Assembly: GCA_945910005.1 (NCBI GenBank)
Contig: OX246746.1
Location: forward strand, 41,414,837 to 41,478,836
Direction of reading: 5' to 3'
DNA: 64,000 bases
Origin: Isoperla grammatica
Taxonomy: Eukaryota; Arthropoda; Insecta; Plecoptera; Perlodidae
In this document: piece after piece, positions 22,999 through 36,482 of the stretch
Layout: each line of letters opens with the position of its first letter
Numbering within the stretch: the first letter of the stretch is position 1
The notes under the pieces: generated by a model
Databases searched by the model: none
What the model was told of the DNA's origin: nothing
Seen by the model: only the letters and a program-made list of their open reading frames with translations
Translations under genes and position numbers: made by a program

Positions 22999-24597
22999 TG
23001 CGACTTCAGAAATCAGAGTAGGAACACTTCTCCTTTGGAAGTGAGTTTCATTTCATAAAGTATCATTTTCAAGGTAGGATTTAATTTAAATATCGTATTG
23101 CCTTTTAAGTGTATTTATTTTGATGTATTTGAAGATAACATATAACCAGTTCTATCTACATAAGCCTAAGCACTTTTTACAATACTGTTTATCTAAGGTT
23201 CTAAATTAGTTTTTACAGCCAAAGAAGAAAATCACGATGGTGCAGAAGTTATGCTAAGACTTTACACTATATAGTTTTGTGCATTCAGTATGTGAGGCAC
23301 TCTGAAATAAAGTAGATTTTGGTATGAACAAACACAAAGTATCGAGAAAGCAATAGAAAAATATCCTAGATTAATTTTCATATTTTCTAAAGAGATGTAG
23401 CACAGCAAAAATTTGATTTTTTCTAGAGGTTGTAGCTTACGCAATCGGAAATTTAAAAAAATACAACCTGAAAGAAAACAAAATGTATTTATTTTAAACA
23501 AGGTATGCCTACATCAATGATTTGTTCGGTTTTTGCGTTGGGCGTAACGTTTCATGAATTGAATATGCAGTGAGCCAAATCCGAACGCTGAGTGAGAGAT
23601 ACATGACAGAGGGATACCATCACACCTTACATCAACCTGACTTCAGGCTTCTCACATGGCGTTCTAGGGGAAACACTTTTCTGCTCTTAAACTTTAAATA
23701 TCTTGAATTTTGCATGCATGTAGTTGAAATATAATTTTTTTCGATACTTGTACATTTTAATTAAATATGGGAAATAGTTTTCCATTTTTTTTTTAATTTC
23801 TTTTTTTAATTTTCTAATTATAATATTATTAATATTACCTAGGCCTAGGCCGAATGGATTAACCTAGTGACGGCCCCCGCAAAATCCACAACAAACCCCT
23901 ATTTAATTAATTAATTAGTTCAATTAATACAGGCAGAATTGTAGGAGATTGCTGCTTTGTTACATGTTTGGGAGTCGTGCACACGTTACCTCGCTTTTTT
24001 CCTCCGAAAATGTATCCTAAGACAATAACAACTTGAATGTAATTATCTCGATGGCTGGTGTTTTACGGTTTCTTACGACATAAGTCACCAGGATTTAAAA
24101 TCATATATTATGAACATATTGTAATAACCACTTATTCGTGAAACTACTTGCTGTCGCCAACGCGTCCAGCGATCAGAATTTTTGAAATGAAGTTATCAGC
24201 AACTAACTGTCAAATTATAGTTATTGGGAGTAGATAATGCCAGTCCTGAGTCTTGGATGACTCAGAGCGAGTTTCTAGAATACGATTGTAAAATCATGAG
24301 GCCACAGAAACTTCCAGTCTACGAGAGTGCTCATGAATGATGTGGGGAAATTATTAAGTACTATAATAATGAATTCCCTAAATGAAATGTGTAACTACAG
24401 TAGGCAGGCTAACAGTTAATCGCAATTGTTGCCTAATGACTACTACATAAAATAAACTATTTCATCCGTGCATGAAGCGCGTTCCATGAACATAATTTTC
24501 TCGTACTTTTATTATAATCACGATATACAATAATTATACATGATCAATAATCATGTTCGCCAATATTTGCCCAGTCTAAAGATTAACGATTCTCATT
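22999..24597. other. Unassigned AT-rich DNA
   Basis: No gene, RNA or clear repeat. A 79-codon frame at 23262-23501 (-) lacks recognisable features. Confidence 0.5.
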
Positions 24598-24712
24598 CTT
24601 ATATTCAACATTTCTTGCCATTTGCAAGGAAGTGGAACAATGCTTTTAGAAGTTCTTATATTCAACGTTCCTTGCCATTTGCAAGGATTTAGAACAATGT
24701 TTTTACAAGTTC
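24598..24712. repeat. 57-bp tandem duplication
   Basis: CTTATATTCAAC is followed by TTGCCATTTGCAAGGA and GAACAATG at 24598 and again at 24655, two diverged copies. Confidence 0.9.
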
Positions 24713-25124
24713 TAACATAAGTTAAGAATAGGACTATCAATAATCCTAATGAAAATAATATTAATACTAAGATAATCTTCATAAACAACTTGTACTTCAC
24801 TGGAATATTAAATTAATGTATAGAACAACGCCCACATATTCCGCACATAAAATGTGGCATGTAAAAACCTCTTATTCGTCGGTACATAAAATGTGTCCCT
24901 CAAAGTCCCATTCTCTCCCCGAATACTACGCCGGTGTCATGGAATATCTTTACCAAGGCTCAGCTTTACCCTTTAGTAATACAGGACCAGCAAACGTTTA
25001 CTAAAGAGTAAACCGGTTCCAGTCAACTGCTGTAACCATATTACCAGCACCGGAATAATTTTACCTATATTTTAACATTGTACAGATCAACAAAGAAATA
25101 TTATTACTACACCTAGTAATAGTA

Positions 25125-27440
25125 TAGGGTGGTCCAAAATGTAAGGTTGCTAATAGTAATAGGATGCTAGCCCCATAATACTTCAGTGTGGATATTAAAG
25201 AAGTATGTTAATAAAAACAATCATTTAACTCATTACCACCTGATAAGGTACAGGGTGGTTCAAAAGGACAAATAGTAATAGGATGCTAGCCCCATAATAC
25301 TACAGTGTTGACATTAAAGAAGTATGTTTATAAAAACAATCATTGAACTCATTATCACCTGATAAGGGTACAGGGTGGTTCAAAAGGCCAAATAGTAATA
25401 GGGTGCTAGCCCCATAATACTACAGTGTTGACATTAAAGAAGTATGTTAATAAAAACAATCATTTAACTCATTATCACCTGATAAGGGTACAGGGTGGTT
25501 CAAAAGGCCAAATAGTAATAGGGTGCTAGCCCCATAATACTCAGTGTTGACATTAAAGAAGTATGTTTATAAAAACAATCATTTAACTCATTATCACCTG
25601 ATAAGGGTACAGGGTGGTTCAAAAGGCCAAATAGTAATAGGGTGCTAGCCCCATAATACTACAGTGTGGATATTAAAGAAGTATGTTAATAAAAAAAATC
25701 ATTTAACTCATTACCACCTGATAAGGTACAGGGTGGTTCAAAAGGTCAAATAGTAATAGGGTGCTAGCCCCATAATACTATAGTGTGGATATTAAAGAAG
25801 TATGTTAATAAAAACAATCATTAAACTCATTATCACCTGATAAGGGTACAGGGTGGTTCAAAAGGCCAAATAGTAATAGGGTGCTAGCCCCATAATACTA
25901 TAGTGTGGATATTAAAGAAGTATGTTAATAAAAACAATCATTAAACTCAATATCACCTGATAAGGTACAGGGTGGTTCAAAAGGTCAAATAGTAATAGGG
26001 TGCTAGCCCCATAATACTATAGTGTGGATATTAAAGAAGTATGTTAATAAAAACAATCATTAAACTCAATATCACCTGATAAGGTACAGGGTGGTGCAAA
26101 AGGTCAAATAGTAATAGGGTGCTAGCCCCATAATACTACAGTGTTGATATTAAAGAAGTATGTTAATAAAAACAATCATTAAACTCATTATCACCTGATA
26201 AGGTACAGGGTGGTGCAAAAGGTCAAATAGTAATAGGGTGCTAGCCCCATAATACTACAGTGTAGAACTGTGGATATTAAAGAAGTATGTTAATAAAAAC
26301 AATCATTAAACTCATTATCACCTGTTAAGGGTACAGGATGGTTCAAAAGGTCAAATGGTAATAGGGTGCTAGCCCCATAATACTACAGTGTGGATATTAA
26401 AGAAGTATGTTAATAAAAACAATCATAAACTCATTATCACCTGATAAGGGTACAGGATGGTTCTAAAGGTCAAATAGTAATAAGGTGCTAGCCCCATAAT
26501 ACTGCAGTGTTGACTTTAAAGAAGTATGTTAATAAAAACAGTCATTAAACTCATTGTCACCTGATAAGGGTAAAGGATGGTTCAAAAGGTCAAATAGTAA
26601 TAGGATGCTAGCCCAATAATACTACAGTGTTGAACAATAAATGCATTCAACTTATTATCACCTGATAAGGTACAGGGTGGTTCAAAAGGTCAAATAGTAA
26701 TAGGGTGCTAGCCCAATAATACTACAGTGTTGAACAATAAATGCATTAATCTTATTATCACCTGATAAGGTACAGGGTGGTTCAAAAGGTCAAATAGTAA
26801 TAGGGTGCTAGCCCAATAATACTACAGTGTTGAACAATAAATGCATTAATCTTATTATCACCTGATAAGGTACAGGGTGGTTCAAAAGGTCAAATAGTAA
26901 TAGGGTGCTAGCCCAATAATACTACAGTGTTGAACAATAAATGCATTCAACTTATTATCACCTGATAAGGGTACAGGGTGGTTCAAAAGGTCAATAGTAA
27001 TAGGGTGCTAGCCCCATAATATTACAGTGTTGATATTTAAGATGTATGTTAATAAAAACAAACGATTAACTCATTATCACCTAATTAGGGTACAGGGTGG
27101 CTCAAAAGGTCGAATAGTAATAGGGTGCTAGCCCCATAATACTACAGTGTGGATATTAAAGAAGTATGTTAATAAAACAAACGATTAACTCATTATCACC
27201 TGATAAGGGTACAGGGTGATTCAAAAGGTCAAATAGTAGTAGGGTGCTAGCCCAATAATACTACAGTATTGATATTAAAGAAGTATGTTAATAATACAAA
27301 CATTTAATTCACTATCACTTAATAACAACAGAGGGGTCCAAAAGGTTAACTAGTAATGGGCTGTAAGCTTACCACAATATTGAACAATAAACAGGACGTT
27401 TATAAAAACATTTATTCATTTCATTATAAGCTGATAAGGG
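25125..27440 (+). repeat. FB1 left array, ~119-bp unit, ~19-20 copies
   Basis: TGCTAGCCC(C/A)ATAATAC recurs at about 25166, 25285, 25405, 25525, 25644, 25763, 25883, 26002, 26121, 26240, 26368, 26487 and 26607, mostly at 119-120-bp spacing. Then at 26707, 26807 and 26907 it uses a shorter 100-bp variant with TGAACAATAAATGCATT. The ~119-bp form returns at 27007, 27127 and 27246. The final unit (27300-27440) is degenerate. The shorter type forms one contiguous block, so it spread locally by unequal exchange. Confidence 0.96.
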
Positions 27441-27489
27441 TACAGGGTGGTTCAAAAGGCTTAATAGATAATAATAACCTGATTACTAC

Positions 27490-28615
27490 GGAGCTTCTAT
27501 TTTGGGACACCCTATACCATTATTAGGTGATGTGAATTAAGTGTGTATCCGGATTCCGTATTAATAACGATATCTTAATTTTAACCTTATAGTAATATTA
27601 GGCCGGCACCGTATTCCTACGTATCATGTATTTTGGGACACCCGTTTTACCATTATTTAGTGATGTGAATTAACTGTGTCTACGTATTAATTACGATATC
27701 TTAATTAAGACCTTGTAGTAATATAAGACCGATACCTGAACGTATTTTATCTTTTGGGACACCCTATACTATTATCATGTGATGTGACTTAAGTTTATGT
27801 ACGTATTTATTACGATATCTTAATTTAAACCTTATAGTAATATTAGGCCGGCACCTGATTACTTCGTATCTTGTCTTTTGGGACACCCTATACCATTACT
27901 AGGTGATGTGAATTAAGTGTATCTACGTATTAATTACAATATCTTAATTTAAACCTTATAGTTATATTAGGCCGGCACCTGATTACTACGTATCTTGTCT
28001 TTTGGGACACCCTATACCATTACTAGGTTATGTGAATTAAGTGTATCTACGTATTAATTACAATATCTTAAGTTAAACCTTATAGTAATATTAGGCTGGC
28101 ACCTGATTACTACGTATCTTGTCTTTTGGGACACCCTATACCATTACTAGGTGATGTGAATTAAGTGTATCTACGTAATTATTACAATATCTTAATTTAA
28201 ACCTTATAGTAATATTAGGCGGGCACCTGATTACTACGTATCTTGTCTTTTTGGACACCCTATACCATTATCAGGTGATATGAATGAATTGTATGTACGT
28301 ATTAATTACGAAACCTTAATTTAAACCTTATAGTAATATTAGGTCGGCACCTGATTACTACGGAGCTTGTCTTTAGGGACACCCTATCCCTATACCATTA
28401 TCAGGTGATATGAATGAATTGTATGTAGGTATTTATTACGATACGTTACTTATAAACTGTTAGTAATATAAGGCCGGCACCTGAATAGTACTTATCTTCT
28501 TTTTGGAACACCCTGTACCCTAATCAGGCGATATTGAGTAAACTGTATCTACGTATTTAGTAATAAGGTCATCCATCACTGGATTACTACGGCCGATCTC
28601 TTTTCGATCACCCTA
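27490..28615 (-). repeat. FB1 right array, ~124-bp unit, ~10 copies
   Basis: GGGACACCC recurs at about 27504, 27635, 27756, 27880, 28004, 28127, 28251 (TGGACACCC), 28376, 28497 (GGAACACCC) and 28597 (CGATCACCC). Each is followed by TATACCATTA and preceded by GGC(C)GGCACCTGATTACTACG. The reverse complement of the unit aligns to the left-array unit over the CACCTGATAA-GTA-AGGGTG-CAAAAG core and, more loosely, the rest. Outer units are the most diverged. Confidence 0.94.
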
Positions 28616-28950
28616 TACCGTTATTAATTCCATTATAACTACGATACCTGACAAAAGTATTGTTGTTCCGGTGTATTATTACTATCCGTGTTTTTAAAGA
28701 TAGTTAAAACTATTCTATACATAGTAATACTGTTCCAGCTGCAATTCAGCTTTTAGTAATGTGGGACCAGCACACGTTAACTACTCGGTAATGTCGGGCC
28801 GGCACAGTATTACTACAGTTAACGTATTCCGGTGGTAATACTATTCCGTTACACCGGTACTTAAAATGCGTCCCAAGAAAATGTCACACTGCACCGGTAC
28901 ATGAAAGTCATCCCTCAAAATTCTGCAACAGTCGCTGGTATAAATAAAAC

Positions 28951-29248
28951 AAGTGTAATAACCATCGCTTGTTTACATACAATGAAACTGTATGTGTAAA
29001 GAGAACATAAATACATGGGTACATAATGTTTCAAGTGGTTTGTAGACAGTGGATGCTAATTATGTCATAATGCAATACCGGTGCGTCTATCTATAGTGAC
29101 CATGTGAAATAATGGAACGCATAACGCAATGTAGACATTGGTACTAAAAGGGATAACAGTAGGTTATGCTCACAACCTGGATATTAATCACGAAAGCACG
29201 TCTTTCTAGAAACGTATTCAGGGTCGACCCGATGTTTTTGCTGTTGGT
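28951..29248. other. Unassigned DNA
   Basis: No feature recognised. Confidence 0.45.
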
Positions 29249-29279
29249 AAAACTTTTTAAGTTTACTGTTTTACCAAAA
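29249..29279. repeat. Small inverted repeat GGTAAAAC / GTTTTACC
   Basis: GGTAAAAC at about 29250 and GTTTTACC at about 29269 form an 8-bp stem. GTTTTACTA/TAGTAAAAC recurs 120 bp downstream around another hairpin. Confidence 0.6.
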
Positions 29280-29387
29280 CTATAAACAATCAAGTCCATT
29301 CCCCCTCCTTTACTCCTCATTACAATTTATTATTGACTCTTAAAAACGAGTTTTGTGAATGAAACCATTTCCCCCCTCCACTTCCAG

Positions 29388-29446
29388 GTTTTACTACGGC
29401 CATTATGACGCGCTACCAGTGACGTCGTTCACTGGCATAGTAAAAC
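29388..29446. repeat. Nested inverted repeat
   Basis: Outer arms GTTTTACTA/TAGTAAAAC enclose CCAGTGA-CGTCGT-TCACTGG, giving a two-level hairpin. It is probably a fragment of a small foldback element. The overlapping 64-codon plus-strand frame shows no domain. Confidence 0.65.
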
Positions 29447-29589
29447 GACCGTCAGGGGTGAACAAAGAGACAAGTGCGGGAGATGGCGCCGTCCCCCTCC
29501 ACTCAGCGATATCGAGTCCTATTCGTGGCTATTTCTGTAGCCAGCTGGAGTGACGACAGGATTGGCCTGGCTATACAGAACTGTCTTAA

Positions 29590-29978
29590 TAAACAATTAG
29601 ATCTGTATTTATTGCCTACCCACTCAGTAACGTGATATGACATGGAAATATGTTTACATATATGGCGATACATTGTAATGGATTCAAGTGTAATCCACCC
29701 AGAAGTTAAAAACTCGTCCCGAACTTGGAAACAAACCATGGACCTTCCGCATTGGAAGCAGGAATAACACCACAGGTCCAACGAGCCACACACTTTCTGT
29801 GTCATCTTTTGTAAACCATGGACCTTCTGCATTGGAAGCAGGAATAACACCACAGGTCCAACGAGCCACACACTTTCTGTGTCATCTTTTGTAAACCATG
29901 GACCTTCTGCATTGGAAGCAGGAATAACACCACAGGTCCAACGAGCCACACACTTTCTGTGTCATCTTTTGTAAACGT
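29590..29978 (-). mobile_element. tRNA-derived SINE with triplicated head
   Basis: The minus-strand element has a 3' part around 29590-29640 (TACCCACTCAGTAAC on plus) and a tRNA-like head at about 29733-29813. The head carries a TGGCTCGTTGGACC..TGG box A-like stretch and an anticodon-like stem CTGC/GCAG. Its relative at 41150-41445 has the same tail word (TACCCACTCAGTTAC) and the same head layout. The head, in an 80-bp unit, is repeated three times (29733, 29813, 29893) almost identically, while the body is single. The 148-codon minus frame across it is a product of the repetition. A true tRNA gene is excluded by poor arms. Confidence 0.65.
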
Positions 29979-32253
29979 ATATGGTGTGTATTTTTTTTCA
30001 TGGCCAGCCGGCTTCGATGTACGTAGGGGCCAGAATATGATGGGATTAATTTCCTATACCCTACCCAACTTCATTGTCGGACACGGAGCAGATATATATA
30101 TTAAAAAAACTTAAAGTTAACAATAAAAAATAAAAATATCGATTGATTAGTGTTATGACTTTCTGCCATAAACTATCATGCCTTTAACAGAAAATAATGT
30201 AAATTTGTTTTAAATATACACTCGCCGTAATATAAATGAAGGTTAGAAAAGATACCTTCTTTATCGACATATCTTCGGTTGAAATCTACCAAGGAAAACG
30301 GGTTGCCTTATGTGTTTCAAAAGAAAATAACACTCTCTTTTAACTGTTACACCGTAGCACGCGTTAGCAAAGCCAATAATAAATGCGAAGATTATTATCA
30401 TGTCATCTTCACCTATAGGGCCGAGTAATTCAATATTTCAATATACAATGAGGTATAAAAACAAACAGCAATCAAACCTGAATCTCATCATTGCTGGAGT
30501 TGATAAATGTTTCTGTACTAGGCCTATCTTTGATTTACATGTGTAGGCGAGTGTAATGTAGGCCTACATTTGATACACCGTGTCATAATTCAAGTTTCCC
30601 ACCTCTTCCCTCCTTTAGGCCCAGTGGATTATTTATCTGAAGAAACGCGTTAGAAATGCGTTTTTGTTCTACATTATGTTACCTTCTGCCCACGGTAGAG
30701 ATGGAATCATAGAAATTAAAACTTACACTTAATTGTATTTAAATAATCTAATATAATTAACCCATATCAAATATATTTCGAAAAACCACTATTCGAAGAT
30801 GTCTAAAATGATGGGTTCGTTAACATTTACTTGATTGGAAATAATAAAATAATAAATGTAAAGATAAACACATCAACACACCCCAATATAAAGAATAGAC
30901 GTTTATATTGTGCCACACAAAACAGAGGATCCATTGGGTAATTACAAATAATTTGGCTGACATTACGGAATTACATTGCTAAGCGGTATTATTGTTCCTC
31001 AGAAACAATAATTATTATACTACCAAAAGATGAAAAACCAAACCAAATATTTAATCCTTCCAACGCAGCCTTACTTATATCATTGGTTAAATAATATAAC
31101 AATTACTGTATTCGGGAAACTAAATTAATTGATGCAATGATCTTTTATTTCCAGTCCGCACTAAATACTGACATGAATTGTATTCAAATATATCGTAAGA
31201 TAGTTCAAGCTAGAACAAAGCTATTTAAGAAGCATAGAGCACGTGTTACACGGATTATCATTTACACTAACTATATCTTCGATTGAATTCAACGTATGAT
31301 TTATCAAAATTATGTACTATAGGCGTATATGTAATCGAAATGTGTTCCGTTGATAGGAAGTAGTGTTACGATCAGTTGAATATGCGCGTCGTAAGTTTGG
31401 GTGTGCCAGTATTTTTGCCATTTGGAACGGTATTGTAGTGTGATACACATATTTCATGGTTCGGCCGCTTTCTCGTAAATAGCTATACTACAAGTGTTTA
31501 TTTTGATTGAAAACACCCGAAATAAAAAATATATTGTCATTTTAAAAGTTGTATAAAACCTCAATCGAATATTATAATTTTAATTTTTAATACGTCTATA
31601 AATAACTATATAGATAATGAGAGTGTCTTCTTTTTATAAAAGTAGGCTAATTATTAATTATATAATAATAATAATAATATAAACTGCTCGAATTGTGATA
31701 CTGATTTGTGCGGTTGTTACGAGTTATTTAAACAAGTGTACTGATTCATTGGCTGATGTTCCTAATAGATAACCTAACAAACAACATTGATGCGTTGAAG
31801 TTGTCCCCATATCACATCTAACAGGTGTGAGGCAGTGTGTACGCAATAGCCCATGCCTTGCTTGCCGCGCATGTTCGCTTTGGCCACCCCTTGCTAGGAG
31901 TACTTTATGTTATGGCCCATTATCATGGCAGGCCGCTTTACAGTGGTTGTAGTTAGAGATTTTCTATTGCACACCGCCACCAGCCACCTAACCCACCCTG
32001 ACCTGCTCAATCCCAACAAGCAAGCTTCACGGTTTATGACTACTACTTCCTTCCTCTGCCGACCCCTCCACCCCCATCACCCTTTACACTTTCACAGCGA
32101 TGGTGCGATACACCCGCTATTTTGCAACGAGCGTAATCAAGAGGATCAACACGTTTATAAAAAATGTAAACTTCGAACTAATTAGAATTTGTTCTTCAAA
32201 TAAATAAAGTTTCGAATTTCTTATTTTAATCCATTGTTTATATTAAATACTAC
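29979..32253. other. Unassigned AT-rich DNA
   Basis: About 2.3 kb with no supported gene. The 92-codon plus frame at 31907-32185 lies in a slightly GC-richer patch but shows no domain or conserved-looking composition. Confidence 0.5.
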
Positions 32254-32950
<697 letters not shown>

Positions 32951-34046
32951 AATCATTGTCCGATACGTTCTACGGTAATTTCAGTGTATTTCAGAGCAAA
33001 AATATCCCCAAGGTAATCTTCGATCTGTTGTGTGAATGTTTTTATGAATTTGACTCGTTTGGCCCTGGTTTTTGTGGGAAGCGAGAATCGCGCAGTAAGG
33101 CCGCTGCGGCAACGCTCCGAATCAACCACTCGGAATGTTTTTACCGACATGCCATAATTTTCCGCGATCCGAGCCTAGAACAGCGAAAAGAGAAGGTTGC
33201 TTGAATCTTGACGTCATTTCCTTGTATGTATGCTAGGCTCCATGTGGCTCGATTGTCGAGTGAACGCTCCCACCTCACACGCGCAATCATTCCTTCCCCT
33301 CTCCCCCTCAATCTGATCTACTGCCCCCCCCCCCCCCAACAGGAGAGAGAGAGAGAGAGCACGAATTTACTTTTGCCGCTGCCCAATGAAAGTAATTACA
33401 GGAATTGATTCACCACCCAACCCATCTCCTAGGTTCTGATAGACGAATAAAAACGGAACACACAATCGCTCCCAGTGGGGACCAGGGGGTGTACGCAGGA
33501 TAGGGGGAGGAGGGGGGGGGCACTTAATTATGACGTGCGCATCATCAATTGTTCTTGAAAATAAAAGTATGTAAATAGTGTATAGAGGAGTCGATAGGAA
33601 CCAATATCCTACACACAATGAAGTGACTGACAAGGCGCAGACACATTCTTACTTATTCTAGAAACACAGAAATATAAAACACGTTTATTGAGTGATTCAA
33701 GTCAAGTCCAACCACACCACTCACGTGCGCTTGCGTAAAACTTGGCATGTCTCCCTCTTTTGAACATGATGATTGCCTGACCAGATTTGAATATCGACTA
33801 TTTGTGTTCAATTGCTTGAAAGCATAATAACAAAGAAAATGTCTTACTTGGGCGATACCCTGCATCGGTCGGCAGCTCTACTTTTGCAATGAGGACAATC
33901 GGGACAAAACAGTAGGTGCGATGAGTGAAAGGCAATTAGGACGATGGGTGAGATAATCAAGTACTTTCAATTAAACTACTGCAGACACTCAGGTATGATT
34001 GAGTGGGGGAAAGTAATTGGGTCGTGGGGTCAATAAGACATAACTG
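32951..34046. other. Unassigned DNA with poly-C, (GA)n and G-rich runs
   Basis: Poly-C at 33325-33338 is followed by (GA)n at 33345-33358, and a G-rich run lies at 33503-33520. Opposite-strand frames at 32953-33204 look compositionally normal but match no family I know. Confidence 0.5.
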
Positions 34047-34325
34047 TCGGCAAGACAGATAACTGTAGGCGAGGTAGCAACGCTCAGAGTATATAGGGTC
34101 GGCAAGACAGATAACTGTAGGCGAGGTAGCAACGCTCAGAGTATATAGGGTCGGCAAGACAGATAACTGTTGGCGAGGTAGCAACGCTCGGAGTATATAC
34201 GGTCGGCAAGACAGATAACTGTAGGCGAGGTGGCAACGCTCGGAGTATATACGGTCGGCAAGACAGATAACTGTAGGCGAGGTGGCAACGCTCGGAGTAT
34301 ATACGGTCGGCAAGACAGATACCTC
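34047..34325. repeat. 52-bp minisatellite, ~5.3 copies
   Basis: The unit begins TCGGCAAGACAGATAACTGT and continues GGCGAGGTAGCAACGCTC. Copies start at 34047, 34099, 34151, 34203, 34255 and 34307 (partial). Two subtypes are ordered along the array: CTCAGAGTATATAGGG on the left, CTCGGAGTATATACGG on the right. Minus-strand frames are repeat translations. Confidence 0.97.
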
Positions 34326-36482
34326 AAAGCAATGATGCAACCAAACTTAAGAAGAAGTCAACAAAAATCGCCTCGGCTCTAACCAGTAACATGATTCTGC
34401 AAGCTATCCATCACTGTTGCTCTGTCAAGCCGTTGAAACAATGGCATGTTCGGTTGTAATTGACCCGCATTTATCATGCGAGCCGGCCTCACTGCGGATA
34501 GCCTAGTCAAACCACTACATGCAGGACTTTGTACGACAAATCAAATTTGGCAAGAATATAAACAAATGGTTCAAAATGGCAAACGATTCACCTTTCAATA
34601 ACATTAATTACTGCTTTGGGCAATGCTTGTTTAATAAAAGGGACCGAAGGAAGTGAGAATGTTTATAATGTTCACAGCTGTCGAAACACTGTGCAGTGTG
34701 CATAGCTGCTCAACATCTAAGCATGCAAACATGACGAAACACTTCTTGTCCCTACATATCAACTTCTGTGTTATTGGCGCACATCCATGTTTTTAAATGA
34801 ATGTGAAAGATTGTTTCTAGGAGTCGAGAACCCTCCCTCATGTAAAGTAGAGAGTTATCTTACGCGTTAAACATTTTATTAGGGTGTTAAATAGTATAGT
34901 AATACGACTATGTGAAACTTTCGAGATTACCTGCAAATTTAAATTATATTATGTCTCTCACATTTATTGATGCATTTTTTAATTTGAACCATCTATAGCT
35001 AGCTACCTAGTGCCATCTAACAAATAACACAGTCTTTACTGGGACATATTAAGCATGATGTTGTGTGCTCTTAAGCCCATAACTGGCTAATACTATTACT
35101 AAGAATAAGCTGTAGAATGAATTGATACCTATTTAATTTATTTATTTATATCTTCATGCACTAACTTGTTTTATTCTCAATTTAAAATTCATTGTGGGGT
35201 GGGGTAATATTCTTATAGAAAAGAAAATAGGAATAGTTTTTCTGTCGCAATATGGCTTTCCTTCTGACTCATCGTCGGAAGCAATGATCTAATTCAGGAA
35301 ACCCTACGGAATATCTTAGTTGGGTTCCTATGTCAACAAGACACAAAGAAAGGCAATTTCAATAGATTACTATTCAATAGAGCAAAATTCGAAATGGAAT
35401 CCATAGTCGCTAATAAAGCAAGTTTTTCTTTGGGTCAATGTAGCGAACAACTTCCTGTTGACAAAGGTTAGCGAGGTACGACACGAATACCGTACATGAA
35501 CATTAGCAGGGGGCCATATAGGAATCCGAAATGTACGGCACTTGTTCGGAAGACTGGATTTTATTAGAGCCACATTAAAATTTAAAATGGTTTGTTTTTC
35601 TATTCTTCTTTATTTTCTTTCTAAGAAGCTTGCGTCTAAAAAGCTTATTCAATAAGAATGATGGAGGACATTCAAGCTTCGTAGAACTGTGTGAAGTAAA
35701 AACACAATGGAATTTCACCTCGGCAGAGCCAATACGGCATATATTGTCCACGCTATTGTGATACAATCATTGAAATGCTGCAACAGGTTATATATATTTT
35801 TACACCAAGCATTACAAAAAGTGACTGGTTTTTAAATTGCTGTTAGCAAATTGCTAATTTTTGAAGCCTTGAGGATATAAATTTGTTAACTTGTGTTTCT
35901 CTTATAGGCTGACGAGGGTTTACTATTTTTCCGTAGTGCATTGCAAGTAACACAGCTGAGTACTAAAACACTGCATTATGTTTCATTTTGACCATTTTGT
36001 AAACCGTGTTGGTAGTATTTGTGTTAAACCCGCCCTAGGATAGACATAATAGGTGATATGTTTTATTAGACCCTGCCTCTAAGCCAAAGTTGCCAAATAA
36101 TGACAATCTTTTATACTGATAATCATTTTATCAAATGTTAATATTTAATCACTTATATAGGAGTTACTTTTATGCTCACTATATAACAATAAATAATTAA
36201 TTAGTAACGAACGATAGATTATTAAGAAGTGCTCTGATACAAATTGTGATTACATTATTTTATAGTGAGTTTTCTCAAGACGTGGTAATGAGATTAATAT
36301 ATACAAACAGCGACAGTGAAAATCGAGCCTGATTGTGCGTGTGCGTGTGCGTGTGTCTCACACGGTAGCATGTCATTGTAACCATCTGTTGGCAGAGTGA
36401 TTGAGCATATAAATCAGAACAGTGACTATTTGAGAAAGAGATCAGTCAAGGTGTACGATCATCTTAGTTTATTTTTTTATTA
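34326..36482. other. Unassigned DNA with short (GTGTGC)n at 36333-36356
   Basis: No gene or RNA recognised in 2.1 kb. The 67- and 63-codon minus frames at 35370-35766 lack motifs. Confidence 0.5.

Larger units (their letters stand above)
24830..28950. mobile_element. Foldback-like structure FB1: inverted tandem arrays
   Basis: Two long tandem arrays face each other around a centre near 27475. Left units contain CACCTGATAAGGGTACAGGG followed by TGGTTCAAAAGG. Right units contain the inverse: CTTTTGGGACACCC, TATACCATTA, (C/T)(A/T)AGGTGAT. The first left unit (25112-25136) even carries the right-array version of the core (CCTAGTAATAGTATAGGGTG). Flanking sequence on both sides shares GTAATA..GGACCAGCA.ACGTT (24966 and 28759, same orientation) and CGGTACAT.AAA plus TCCCTCAAA words. 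The architecture fits foldback transposons (Drosophila FB, sea urchin TU), whose long inverted repeats are made of tandem subunits. An inverted satellite without mobility is the alternative. No protein is encoded. Confidence 0.6.

Noticed and set aside
25125..28615. FB1 arrays as two independent satellites
   Set aside because: Reverse-complementing one aligns its core with the other, and the arrays meet head-on, so a common inverted origin is simpler.
29503..29949. 148-codon minus frame with a repeated peptide
   Set aside because: It is the translation of the triplicated SINE head.
32953..33204. Normal-looking 65-codon minus frame (KTFRVVDSERCRSGL...) beside repeat X, perhaps a helix-turn-helix
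   Set aside because: The resemblance is too slight and there is an in-frame stop just upstream; kept only as unassigned.
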